In this document: in pieces, positions 35,753 to 44,678 of the stretch | Numbering within the stretch: position 1 is the first letter of the stretch | How the letters are laid out: the number at the start of each line of letters is the position of its first letter | From: Methylobacterium oryzae | GTDB taxonomy: Bacteria; Pseudomonadota; Alphaproteobacteria; Rhizobiales; Beijerinckiaceae | Assembly (NCBI RefSeq): GCF_021398735.1 | Contig: NZ_CP090349.1 | Location: 4,483,001 to 4,547,000 of the forward strand | Length of the DNA: 64,000 bases | Direction of reading: 5' to 3' | Notes under the pieces: model-generated | The model's database searches: none | What the model saw: only the letters and a program-made list of their open reading frames with translations | Told to the model about the DNA's origin: nothing | Position numbers and translations under genes: made by a program

Positions 35753-36877
35753 TCAGCCGCCGTTGCGGGCCATGCGGGTCGTGACCGTGCCGGCGGCGAG
35801 GCTCGGCAGCGGGTCCTGCGTGCCGCTGACGACCACCAGCCGCTGAACCTCGCCGCGCAGGAAGGCCTGGAGGAACCGGTCGTAGTCGCGGAACGATACG
35901 CAGCCGTTCGAGTCGCCGCGCGGGCCCAGCATATAGGTGTGTGCCAGCAGGCCGACACGGCCGTAGACCGCCTCGTTGCCGCCGACCGGCGTGAGGCGGA
36001 TCGCCCGCACGCCGTGGAAGGGCCGTTCGCGCTCGGTGAGATCGTAGGTGCCGGGCGGAGTCGGGCCGCGCATCCGGACGTTGACGAGGCGCGGCTCGTC
36101 CAGCCCCTCGCCCAGGCCGGAATGCGCCTCCAGGCGCTCGCCGTTCGGAAGGGTCACGGTCCGGGCTGCGATGTTGTAGACCGCGATGCCGGCCGAGGGG
36201 CCCGGATCCCGGGCCGGGGCCAGCGGCGGCGAGACGCGCTGCTGCGGCGGCGCGACGTCAGCCGGCTTGCTCTCGAGCGCCGTGTAGGCCAGCGCCGGTC
36301 CGCGCTCGATGCCGAACAGCTTCTCGATGAACGAGCGCTCTTCGGGTTGGGGGATAGGCTGAGCCGCCTGCGGCATCTCGCGGCGCGCCATGCGCCGGTC
36401 GGACCGCCGGGCGAGTGCGGTGCCCGCGGGCCCGCGGAACTCGGGCGGACGGGGGATCGGCAGCGGGACCACCATCGCGCTGAGCGGTGTCTCGGTGACC
36501 TGCGTTCCGGGCTGCGCGTCGGCGCCGGCATCGGCGCTTTCGGGGACGGGTTCGGGCGTCAGCGAGGGTGGGGCGATCTGATTCCAGGCCCATCGTGACT
36601 GCGAATTGCCGAGGGCGTCGCGACCGGGCTCGGGCGATTCGGCGGCCTCCGGCTCGGCGGCGGCGGTCTCGGCCCTGTCCTCCGCGGACGGTGCGGGCAC
36701 CGGCGCTTCCGTCCGGGCGTTCTCGATGCCGGTTATCGGGACCGGGGCGCGATGCAGGACGCTGCCCCCGAGGGCGGCGAGCGTCACCGCGCCGGTGAGC
36801 ACCGTCAGGGGCGCGAGCCAAGTGCTGCGCGCGTTCCGGGTCTTGAGGCCGTCCAGCGGCACGGATTCGACAGCCAT
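35753..36877 (-). CDS. DUF2778 protein, L,D-transpeptidase-like fold
   Basis: 374 aa. A basic N terminus and one membrane segment (STWLAPLTVLTGAVTLAALGGSVL, about residues 18-41) are followed by a Pro/Ala/Glu-rich linker of about 180 residues and a C-terminal DUF2778 domain with GPTPPGTYDL, HTYMLGPRGDSNGCVSF (His and Cys of the YkuD-like active site). DUF2778 proteins such as Tlde1 effectors act on peptidoglycan peptides; here there are no type VI genes and the anchor makes a resident periplasmic cell-wall enzyme more likely. It is followed on the same strand by nothing related within 150 bp. Confidence 0.85.
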   Translation of the reverse strand: MAVESVPLDGLKTRNARSTWLAPLTVLTGAVTLAALGGSVLHRAPVPITGIENARTEAPVPAPSAEDRAETAAAEPEAAESPEPGRDALGNSQSRWAWNQIAPPSLTPEPVPESADAGADAQPGTQVTETPLSAMVVPLPIPRPPEFRGPAGTALARRSDRRMARREMPQAAQPIPQPEERSFIEKLFGIERGPALAYTALESKPADVAPPQQRVSPPLAPARDPGPSAGIAVYNIAARTVTLPNGERLEAHSGLGEGLDEPRLVNVRMRGPTPPGTYDLTERERPFHGVRAIRLTPVGGNEAVYGRVGLLAHTYMLGPRGDSNGCVSFRDYDRFLQAFLRGEVQRLVVVSGTQDPLPSLAAGTVTTRMARNGG

Positions 36878-37106
36878 CGCGGTTGCCCATGCTCCTCGTC
36901 GCGAGGCGGGGCTTGCCGGCTGCCGCCTTCCGCACAGGATACGGATCCGCGGCGGGCGGACCGGCCCCGCTCAGCGTGAGACAGCGGGGTCGGGCCGGCT
37001 TTTCTGGGGCGATGCGATGGTCGATCTTGGCTCGATCGGGACCATTTTCGGGCGCGCCGCCGCAGTTCTCGCAATACGTCTCGGTCTATTCGAGGCCGAG
37101 ATACTG

Positions 37107-37901
37107 CTAATTGTTGTCGATCTGGCGCCCGAGAATGGCGATCGCTTTCTCGTAGACCGGCGCCGCGTTCCAGCCCTGGATCGCCGCGAAGTTCGGCTCG
37201 CCGGGCTGGTAGCCGGCGCCGGCCCGCCAGCCATGCGCCTTGAGGAAATTGGCCGTGGACGACAGGGCGGCGCCGACGTTGTTGAGGTCGCCGGTGCCGT
37301 AGGCCAGCACGTTCTTCGGCAGGAACTGGGTGTGCCCGACCTCACCGTGCGCCGCGCCGCGGGTATTCGGTGTCAGGAGCCCGCGATCGACCAGGGTCAG
37401 CGCAGCGTAGAGCTGGTCCGTGAAGTATTCGGAACGCCGGCAATCGTAGGCGAGCGTCGCCACCGCGGAGAGCGTGTTGACGTTGCCGCGCACCGCGCCG
37501 AAGCCGGTCTCCATGCCCCAGATCGCCAGGAGCGGGCCCGGCGGAACGCCGTAGCGCTGCTCGATCGAGTCGAAGAGGGCCGCGTTCTGCTGCTTCAGCG
37601 CGCGGCCCCGCTTGACGATGGTCGGGCCGCCGCGCTTGGCGAGAAACTGCTCCAGCGACAGCTTGAAGCTGTGCTGCCCCCGGTCCGCCGAGATGGTGGC
37701 GGTCGAGTAGGTTGTGTTCTGCAGCGCCGCGAGGCTGGCCGCGCTGGCCCGGCCGCGCGCCTCCTCGGCGAATTGCCGCTTCCACGCATCGAAGCCGGCC
37801 GCGGTGTTGCCGCACTGCGCGGCCTGCGCCTGCCCGGCGCTGAGAGCGATCCCGGCGAAGGCCGCGACCGCGATGGTCTGACGCCGCAAATTCTCGATCA
37901 C
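37107..37901 (-). CDS. lytic murein transglycosylase, MltB-like
   Basis: 264 aa. Signal peptide (TIAVAAFAGIALSAGQAQA) and a transglycosylase SLT_2 domain: YGVPPGPLLAIWGMETGFGA (catalytic Glu in METGFG), RRSEYFTDQLYAALTLVDRG and HTQFLPKNVLAYG. It cleaves the MurNAc-GlcNAc bond of peptidoglycan in the periplasm. The start is the GTG at 37901, which has AAGGAG 8 nt upstream; a longer frame begins at 37958 without a ribosome-binding site. Shorter than E. coli MltB (361 aa) but typical for alphaproteobacteria. Confidence 0.88.
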   Translation of the reverse strand: MIENLRRQTIAVAAFAGIALSAGQAQAAQCGNTAAGFDAWKRQFAEEARGRASAASLAALQNTTYSTATISADRGQHSFKLSLEQFLAKRGGPTIVKRGRALKQQNAALFDSIEQRYGVPPGPLLAIWGMETGFGAVRGNVNTLSAVATLAYDCRRSEYFTDQLYAALTLVDRGLLTPNTRGAAHGEVGHTQFLPKNVLAYGTGDLNNVGAALSSTANFLKAHGWRAGAGYQPGEPNFAAIQGWNAAPVYEKAIAILGRQIDNN

Positions 37902-38577
37902 GCGAAACACTCCTTCGGCGCGTCGTCGCGCCCTGTCCTGCTGGGGATACCGGGTCACATCTCGTCGATATCAGGGCGAGAAAATGTCGAAGGCGCGACC
38001 TGCAGGCTTCCCGCCCTCAAATCATCGCGCATCTCGGGATCTGCGACGAGACCGCAACGGCAGGGTCTTCGGAGCATCGTGAACACCGCGTGTGCGAGAA
38101 GCCGACGCGCGGCCGATGCGCGGCCGAGGCGTTCGTCACCGGGCAAGATCAGGTAGCTCGAAGGGTCGCATATCACCCCTCGTGCATAGATGTGACGCGT
38201 GGCACATCAGTATTTTGCCAGCAAATGGAATGGCCGTTGGCGTGTTTGACGGACATGTCACAAGCTTGTCAAACGAACGACATAGCTTTGCCGGCGGAAA
38301 GACTTCTGCGGAGAGGCGGGGTGGGGTCGTTGATGATCCGGGCGGCGTGGCACGATCGAGATCCCGCCTCCCTCGCCCATTGTGACCGCCCCCTGCCTTG
38401 TCGCGACGCCGCTCGGCGCTCTCGAGGCGGACAAGCGCGAGCCCTTGGCTGGATCTTGGTCTGACCGACGGACGCGCGGTGACGCGAACTGAGCTGGTGA
38501 ACGCCTGCCTCAGACCTGCAGCCCACGGTCGAGGCGAGCCGTCGGGCCGACCTAGCCGACAACGAGACAGGACGCCC
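37902..38577. other. 676-bp intergenic region with an inverted repeat
   Basis: The region separates the transglycosylase (leftward) from the PmtA-like gene (rightward). The frames in it do not show family features or ribosome-binding sites. GTTTGAC (38244) and GTCAAAC (38268) are an inverted repeat 17 nt apart, in a locally AT-richer segment, and may mark a regulator site or promoter. Confidence 0.5.
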
Positions 38578-39264
38578 ATGGCCCTCGGAATGCACGACAC
38601 CGGTTCCTCGCGCGCGGGCACGCTCGGACCCGATCTCGACCGCGACGGCGTCGCCAAGGCCTACGGCCGCTGGGCCCCGGTCTACGATCTGGTCTTCGGG
38701 CCCGTCTTCGCGCAGGGCCGTACCCTGGCGGCGGCCGCCGCCGAACGGATCGGCGGCCGCATCCTGGAAGTCGGCGTCGGCACCGGCCTGTCGCTGCCGG
38801 CCTACAGGCGCGCCCGCAGCATCGTCGGCATCGATATCTCGGCCCCCATGCTCGAGAAGGCGCGTCAGCGCGTGGCGCGGCTGCGTCTGCGCAACGTGGA
38901 GCGCCTCGCCGTCATGGACGCCGAGCAGCTCGACTTCCCGGACGCCGCCTTCGACGTGGTGGTGGCGCAGTACGTCGTCACGGCTGTCCCCAATCCCGAG
39001 GCGGCGCTGGACGAGTTCGCCCGGGTGCTGCGCCCCGGCGGCGAGATCGTGATCACCACGCGGATCGGCGCCGAGGCCGGCCTGCGGCGCGCGGTGGAGC
39101 GCACCCTCGCTCCGGTGACGAGCCGCCTCGGATGGCGGACCGAGTTCGCCTGGGAGCGCTACGCGGCCTGGGCCGCCGGCGCGCCGGTGGAGATCGTCGA
39201 GCGCCGGGCGCTCCCGCCGCTCGGCCACTTCTCCCTGCTGCGCCTGCGCAAGCGCGCCGCCTGA
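38578..39264 (+). CDS. PmtA-like phospholipid N-methyltransferase
   Basis: 228 aa, class I SAM methyltransferase. YGRWAPVYDLVFGPVF is the N-terminal signature of Rhodobacter-type phosphatidylethanolamine N-methyltransferase, followed by motif I ILEVGVGTGLSLPAY, IVGIDISAPMLEKARQRV and VLRPGGEIVITTRIG. It would make phosphatidylcholine by stepwise methylation of phosphatidylethanolamine at the inner membrane. The ATG at MALGMHD is chosen; an open frame to 38398 has no support. The neighbouring phosphatidylserine decarboxylase, which makes phosphatidylethanolamine, supports the role. Confidence 0.85.
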   Translation: MALGMHDTGSSRAGTLGPDLDRDGVAKAYGRWAPVYDLVFGPVFAQGRTLAAAAAERIGGRILEVGVGTGLSLPAYRRARSIVGIDISAPMLEKARQRVARLRLRNVERLAVMDAEQLDFPDAAFDVVVAQYVVTAVPNPEAALDEFARVLRPGGEIVITTRIGAEAGLRRAVERTLAPVTSRLGWRTEFAWERYAAWAAGAPVEIVERRALPPLGHFSLLRLRKRAA

Positions 39265-39314
39265 ACGCGCAACAGCTTCGACCAACCCACCACCATCGAT
39301 CGGGGACCCACATC

Positions 39315-39926
39315 ATGGCGAGTTTTCGGGAGGCACTGCGCGTTCAGCGCTGGGACGACCACCGCTACTATCACCACAACCGCGTCAATCAGAGCTTGCA
39401 CGTGGTGAGCGCGATCAGCTTCCTGGTCGCCTACGCCCTGGCGTTCAGGGATCCGGCCACGGCGGCCCTGATCGGCTGGCTGGTGGCGATGACCTCGCGG
39501 CAGGCCGGCCACCTGTTCTTCGAGCCCAAGGGCTACGACCACGTCAACGACGCGACCCACGAGCACAAGGAGGAGATCAAGGTCGGCTACAACCTGCAGC
39601 GGAAGGTCGTGCTCCTGGCGATCTGGGCCCTGTCGCCCCTGCCGCTCTACTTCGACCCGAGCCTGTTCGGCCTGATCGCGCCGCACCAGAGCACCGCGGA
39701 CCTGATCCGCAACGTCGGCTGGATCTGGCTGTGGCTGGCGCTCGCCGGCCTGCTGTTCCGGATGGTGCAGCTCTTCGTCCAGCGCGACGTCCAGACCGGC
39801 CTCGTCTGGGTGACCAAGATCCTCACCGACCCGTTCCACGACATCAAGCTCTACCACAAGGCGCCGCTGGCCCTGCTGCACGGCGAGCTGGTCGAGGAGC
39901 GGGAGCCGCACGAGCGCGGCGCCTGA
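39315..39926 (+). CDS. histidine-rich integral membrane protein in lipid cluster
   Basis: 203 aa with about three to four transmembrane segments (around residues 30-60, 98-116, 134-152). Histidine clusters lie on both sides of the membrane: DHRYYHHNRVNQSLHVVS, HLFFEPKGYDHVNDATHEHKE and HDIKLYHKAPLALLHGEL. The N-x-x-N-x-x-L-H pattern faintly resembles DUF962/Mpo1-like proteins (lipid alpha-oxidation), but I cannot assign a family. It lies 50 bp after the PmtA-like gene and probably shares its transcript. Confidence 0.65.
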   Translation: MASFREALRVQRWDDHRYYHHNRVNQSLHVVSAISFLVAYALAFRDPATAALIGWLVAMTSRQAGHLFFEPKGYDHVNDATHEHKEEIKVGYNLQRKVVLLAIWALSPLPLYFDPSLFGLIAPHQSTADLIRNVGWIWLWLALAGLLFRMVQLFVQRDVQTGLVWVTKILTDPFHDIKLYHKAPLALLHGELVEEREPHERGA

Positions 39927-39935
39927 GCGGGGGGC

Positions 39936-39962
39936 GCGCGCCGGGCCCGTTCCCCGGCGCGC
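39936..39962. terminator. hairpin between convergent genes
   Basis: GCGCGCCGGG and CCCGGCGCGC form a 10-bp stem with a 7-nt loop in the 40-bp gap between the membrane protein gene and the convergent aminotransferase gene. No T-run follows. A terminator role is plausible but not certain. Confidence 0.5.
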
Positions 39963-39966
39963 CGGA

Positions 39967-41658
39967 TCAACCCTGATCCGGTGCCCGCAGGCCCAGGCGG
40001 GCCCCGAGGCCGCCCAGACGGATGGCCGCGACCTCCCGCAGGATCGACCGGCGGATCGCCCTGTCGCTCGGCGCGCCGCCGTCCCACCAGCCGTCCGCCC
40101 GCATGGCCCGCGCCGCCGCCTCGAAGCGCGTCGCCACGGCCTCGAAGGCCGCGTCGTCGTACGCGAGGCTGAAGATCATCCGGCCGGTCCCGACCCACGA
40201 CAGGGCCAGCCCCTCGGCGCGCAGGTAGAATTGCAGCATCCAGTTGTAGCGCGACGGCTCGGTGTACAGGACCGTCCACACCGTCGACATGTTGGCGACC
40301 CGCACCGGCAGGCCGGCCTCCGCCAGCCGGGCGTTCAGGTGACGTGCGCGCGCGTCCCAGGTCGCGTCGAGGTCGGCGTAGAGTGCGGCCACCGCCGGGC
40401 TGTCCAGCCGGTCGAGGAACGCGCCCATCGCTCCCATCACGTAGGGATGGGCGTTGAAGGTGCCCCGCGCGAAGCAGATGTCGACGGGCCGGTCCTCCCT
40501 GTACCGGCGCATCAGGTCGGCGCGCCCGCAGAGGACGCCGACCGGCAGGCCGCCCCCCAGGGTCTTGCCGTAGGTGACCATGTCGGCGCGCAGGCCGAAA
40601 TACGCCTGCGCGCCGCCGCGGGCGAGCCGGAAGCCGAGGAAGACCTCGTCGAGGATCAGCACGATGCCGCGGGCACTGCACACCGCCCGGAGGTCGTGGA
40701 GCCACTTGGTGTAGGCGGCGCGGTCGAAGGACGCCCTGCGGCCGCTGTCGACCAGCGCGGAATCGGCCGGCGCGCCGGCATTCGGGTGCATCGCCTGGAG
40801 CGGGTTGACCAGGACGCAGGCGACGTCGCGGCGGCCGGCGAGCACCCGCAGCGTCCGTTCGGACATGTCGGCCAGGGTGAGCGTGTCGCGGGTCGGGACC
40901 GGGTTGCCGATGCCCGGCTGCACCTCGCCCCACCAGCCGTGATAGGCGCCGCACAGGCGGACGATCCGGCGGCGGCCGGTGTGGTAGCGGGCGAGCCGCA
41001 CGGCCTGCATCACCGCCTCGGTCCCGGACATGTGGAACGAGACCTCGTCGAGGCCCGAGATCGCCTTCAGCCGCGCGACGTTGCCGGTGACGACCGGGTG
41101 GAGCGGCCCGAGCACGGGACCGAGGGCCGAGACCCGCGCCGCGCCCTCCTCCAGGCAGGCCCGATAAAAATCGACGCCGAACAGGTTCACGCCGTAGGAG
41201 CCGGCGAGGTCGTAGAAGACGTTGCCGTCGAGGTCCGTGACGGTGACGCCGGCGGCGGCGGCCGCGAAGGCGCCGGTGCCGAGATGGGCGCGCACGTGCC
41301 GGGCGTACTGGAACGGCACCCGGTAGAGCCCGGTGAACTGGAGATCCGAGAGCCCGTCGCGGACCGCCTCGGTCTCGGCGCGTGTCCGGGCGAAGCGCGC
41401 CCGGAACAGGTCGGAGAGCCGCGCGAAGCCGGCCTCGCGCCGGCGCGCCACCGCCTCGTCCGGATCGTCCGACCGGAAGAAGGCGCGCTCCGAGTAGGCG
41501 TAGTTCGGGATCAGCCCGGCGACGCGCCGGGCCATGCGGGCGTGGCCGGTGAGCGAGCGATGCTTCGCCCGGGAGAGCTGCAGGCGCTCGGCCGCCCGCG
41601 GCAGGGCGAGCACCGCGGCGACGGTGGTGGCGGACAGGGTGACGAGGAGCGCGGACAT
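39967..41658 (-). CDS. class III PLP aminotransferase with N-terminal hydrophobic segment
   Basis: 563 aa, about 120-140 longer than a typical glutamate-1-semialdehyde aminomutase. A hydrophobic stretch (residues 2-18, ALLVTLSATTVAAVLAL) may be a membrane anchor. The fold type I core contains YDLAGSYGVNLFG, HMSGTEAVMQAVRLAR, CGAYHGWWGE, LILDEVFLGFRL and the PLP lysine Lys365 in TYGKTLGGGLPVG. The substrate is unknown; position between a histidine-rich membrane protein and phosphatidylserine decarboxylase suggests a lipid-associated amine. Divergent from psd with only 32 bp between start codons. Confidence 0.85.
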   Translation of the reverse strand: MSALLVTLSATTVAAVLALPRAAERLQLSRAKHRSLTGHARMARRVAGLIPNYAYSERAFFRSDDPDEAVARRREAGFARLSDLFRARFARTRAETEAVRDGLSDLQFTGLYRVPFQYARHVRAHLGTGAFAAAAAGVTVTDLDGNVFYDLAGSYGVNLFGVDFYRACLEEGAARVSALGPVLGPLHPVVTGNVARLKAISGLDEVSFHMSGTEAVMQAVRLARYHTGRRRIVRLCGAYHGWWGEVQPGIGNPVPTRDTLTLADMSERTLRVLAGRRDVACVLVNPLQAMHPNAGAPADSALVDSGRRASFDRAAYTKWLHDLRAVCSARGIVLILDEVFLGFRLARGGAQAYFGLRADMVTYGKTLGGGLPVGVLCGRADLMRRYREDRPVDICFARGTFNAHPYVMGAMGAFLDRLDSPAVAALYADLDATWDARARHLNARLAEAGLPVRVANMSTVWTVLYTEPSRYNWMLQFYLRAEGLALSWVGTGRMIFSLAYDDAAFEAVATRFEAAARAMRADGWWDGGAPSDRAIRRSILREVAAIRLGGLGARLGLRAPDQG

Positions 41659-41690
41659 CGCCCCGCGCCCTACCGGAGGCGGTTCACGGC

Positions 41691-42602
41691 ATGATGACGG
41701 TTTCCGGATCCCGGCTGCGGACGGTTCTGGCGCGTGTCGGGGCGCAGGAGGATCTCAACTTCCTGCTGACGAACCGCCTGCCGCGCCGTCTCGCCACCCG
41801 CTTCATGGGCTGGTTCAGCCGGATCGAGCAGCCGCTGATCCGCGACCTCTCGATATCGACCTGGCGGCTGTTCTGCGACGTCGACCTCCGCGACGCGCGG
41901 GAGACGCACTTCCCCAGCCTCCACGCCGCCTTCGTGCGGGCCCTGCGCCCCGGTGCCCGGCCGATCGCGGCCGATCCGGCCGTGCTCACGAGCCCCAGCG
42001 ACGCGATCCTCGGGGCCCATGGGCGCATCGAGGCCGGACGCCTGTTCCAGATCAAGGGCCTGTCCTACCCGCTCGCCGACCTGCTCGGCGGGGATGTCGC
42101 GCTGGCGCGCGCCCACGAGGGCGGCAGCTACGCCACCCTGCGCCTGACGGCCGGGATGTATCACCGATTCCACGCGCCGCACGACCTGCGGGTCGAGTCG
42201 GTGCGCCATATCTGGGGCGACACCTGGAACGTGAATCCGATCGCCCTGAAACGCGTCGAGGCGCTGTTCTGCCGGAACGAGCGCGCCGTCCTGCGCCTGC
42301 GCCTCGCGGAGGGCGGCCACGCGGTGACGCTGGTGCCGGTGGCGGCCATCCTCGTTGCCGGGCTGCGGCTCGGCTTCCTGCCCGAGGGTCTCGCCCTGCG
42401 CGAGACGGGCGGACGGACCCTGCCCACCGCGGCGCGCCTCGCGAAGGGCGCCGAGATGGGCTGGTTCGAGCACGGCTCCACCATCGTGGTGCTGACGCCT
42501 CCGGGCTTCACGCTCTGCCCCGGGCTCGCCGTCGGATCGATCCTGCGGGTCGGCGAGCCCCTGATGCGGCTGCCACCGCTCCCCGGATCGCCCGGCCGCT
42601 GA
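41691..42602 (+). CDS. psd: phosphatidylserine decarboxylase
   Basis: 303 aa. The family layout is intact: SRIEQPLIRDLSISTWRLF near the N terminus, LRPGARPIAADPAVLTSPSDAI, GLSYPLADLLGG, LRLTAGMYHRFHAPHD, IWGDTWNVN and the self-cleavage site HGST with Ser263, which becomes the pyruvoyl group (LGST in E. coli). It converts phosphatidylserine to phosphatidylethanolamine, the substrate of the PmtA-like enzyme nearby. The ATG has GGAGG 11 nt upstream. Confidence 0.9.
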   Translation: MMTVSGSRLRTVLARVGAQEDLNFLLTNRLPRRLATRFMGWFSRIEQPLIRDLSISTWRLFCDVDLRDARETHFPSLHAAFVRALRPGARPIAADPAVLTSPSDAILGAHGRIEAGRLFQIKGLSYPLADLLGGDVALARAHEGGSYATLRLTAGMYHRFHAPHDLRVESVRHIWGDTWNVNPIALKRVEALFCRNERAVLRLRLAEGGHAVTLVPVAAILVAGLRLGFLPEGLALRETGGRTLPTAARLAKGAEMGWFEHGSTIVVLTPPGFTLCPGLAVGSILRVGEPLMRLPPLPGSPGR

Positions 42603-42612
42603 GCGTGTCGCC

Positions 42613-44279
42613 TCAGGCGGCCCGCACCGCTGCCAGGTACTCCGCGACCGCCGCGTTCAGGGTCTCCGACTGTCGCGACAGGGCGGTGGCCGCGTCCAGG
42701 GCCGCGGCCGCGGTCCGGCCGGTCTCGCCCGCGGCCTGCGTGATGCGCCCGATCGTGACCGTGACCGCCTGGGTGCCGTCGGCGGCCTGGCTGACGTTCC
42801 GCACGATCTCCTGCGTCACCGCCTCCTGCTCCTCCATCGCGGCCGCGACGCCCGTGGCGATGGTCCGAAGGTCCAGGACAGCGGCGGTGATCGCCTGGAT
42901 GACGTCGACCGCGCGGTGGGTCTCCTTCTGAATGGTCGCGACCTGTTCGGAGATCGTCTCGGTCGCCCGGACGGTCTGCGCCGCCAGCGCCTTGACCTCG
43001 GTGGCGACGACGGCGAAGCCGCGTCCCGCCTCCCCGGCGCGGGCCGCCTCGATGGTGGCATTCAGCGCGAGCAGGTTCGTCTGCGCGGCGATCCCGGCGA
43101 TCAGGCTGACCACGGTCCCGATCCGCTCGGCGCCGTCGGCGAGGCTCATCACGAGGGTGTTCGTCTCGACGCCTCAGTGGCCGCGCGCCGGGCCATGTCC
43201 GAGGAGCGCGTGATCTGGCCGTTGATGGACCCGATCGACGTGGCCAGTTCCTCGCCGGCCGCCGCGACGGTCTGAACGTTGACCGCTGTCTGCTCGGCCG
43301 CCGAGGACACCTGGAGCAGCTGCGTCGCGGTCTCGCCGGCGCTCCGGTCCATCGTCGCGGCGGCGGCTTCCATGGACGAGGCGCTGGCGGACAGCGCCTC
43401 GGTCAGGCGATCCATCCGGGCACGGAACGCCGCGGTGGCGCTGTCCAACGTCTCGGCGCGGCGCGCCTTCGCGGCCGCCTCGTTGGCGGCGGCGGCATCC
43501 GTCGCGCGCTTCGCGACGAGCGCGTCCTTGAAGACCTGGACAGCCTTGAGCATCGCGCCGATCTCGTCGCCGCGGTCCGCACCGTCGATCCGCACGTCGA
43601 GGTCGCCCGCGGCGAGACGGGTCATCGTTGCCGTGGTCCGCGCGATCGGGCGGGTGACTTGGACGAGGATCACGCGGATGCCGTACCCGACCGCGAGCGC
43701 GGCCCCGGCGAGTGTCGCGAAGAGCAGGATTCGCAGGCGCCGCGCCATCGCGTCCGCGCGTTCGAACTCGGCGCGGGCCTCGCGGACCTGCAGGTCGGAC
43801 AACTCGCCGATGGCCGCCGTCGTCGGACCCATCGCGCGGAGCAGATCGATCCGGGTCGCGGTCACAGCGTCGAGGTCCCCCTTCGTCAAGGCGCGGACGA
43901 GGTCGGTGACGATCGCCACGTCCCGATCGAATCGCGTCGTCAGGCTCGCGACGAGCTGTGCCTCCTCGGGCGTGAGGTACGTGGTCAGGTAGGCGGACCA
44001 GGCTTCCTTCGCCCGTGCCAGCTGGCGATCGAGGATCGTCACGGCTTCGGACGCCTGAATCGCGTGGAACTCGAAATCCCGCGTCGCGGTCAGCATGGCA
44101 TCGAAGGCATCGCGCATCGCGCCGAACTGGCTGAGCGGCATGACCCTGTCAGCGTAGATCGATTCGAGGCCCCGGAAATCTCTGTAGAGCGCGTAATTGC
44201 TGAGCGCTGCTGATCCTACGAGGAGTGTACCCAGCACCCCGAGAAGCGCGAAAAGCCTACCTTTGATCGTGTGAATCAT
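42613..44279 (-). pseudogene. methyl-accepting chemotaxis protein broken by a 1-nt frameshift
   Basis: Two frames together make one chemoreceptor of about 555 residues: transmembrane helix (residues 1-25, RLFALLGVLGTLLVGSAAL), a helical four-helix-bundle periplasmic sensor, second helix (ILLFATLAGAALAVGYGIRV), HAMP (VTRPIARTTATM to AMLKAVQVFKDAL) and a signalling domain whose tip [20 protein letters not shown] lies after the break. Frame 1 runs into a stop at 43149 after EASR; frame 2 continues with [17 protein letters not shown] one-base loss near 43160-43172 explains the split. Whether it is a real mutation or a read error cannot be told. An upstream start at 44360 is possible. Confidence 0.88.
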
Positions 44280-44678
44280 CGATGGCGACCGTATCGTAGT
44301 CGGAGTCTCGAGCGACGATGGCGGTCTAACACTCCGCATGAGCGTTTCAAGAATTTTCATGTCCTTCGAGACGGCGATACCGTGAAAATTTCACGCCGTA
44401 GGATCTGGTTTTTTGAGAAAAACGACAGTTTATTGAGATCAAGATTTGTTCATCGGTTCGATCGTGCGAGCAATGTTAATTCTGTTCCTCGGATGGACGT
44501 TGAAACGCGGGCGTTCAGGTGATGCGTCCAGTTCGATGCCGGCGGCTCCGTGAACGCCGCGCAGCACCACAGCTACGACTCGCGCACAGCGCCGTCGATT
44601 CTGCGGAACGGTGTCCTGCTGTAGCCCGGTGTACAGACCTTCGGGTGGCGGGCCGCGTTCGACGACGAAGCCTGCCGC
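44280..44678. other. 399-bp AT-rich upstream region of the chemoreceptor
   Basis: This is the most AT-rich stretch of the window (especially 44340-44500). It lies upstream of the chemoreceptor and downstream of a small exported protein gene. Frames here lack ribosome-binding sites and family motifs. The palindrome at 44381-44395 is annotated separately. Confidence 0.5.
44381..44395. promoter_or_regulatory. candidate operator palindrome upstream of chemoreceptor
   Basis: CGTGAAA and TTTCACG flank a single A: a 15-bp near-perfect palindrome about 100 bp upstream of the chemoreceptor start, inside an AT-rich stretch. Regulator unknown; it could also be chance in a local AT-rich region. Confidence 0.4.

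Noticed and set aside
36878..37106. Possible small gene between DUF2778 and transglycosylase
   Set aside because: Only open frames with Arg/Pro-rich sequence and no ribosome-binding site.
37955..38176. 73-aa minus frame in the 676-bp gap
   Set aside because: No ribosome-binding site or family features; composition differs from neighbouring real genes.
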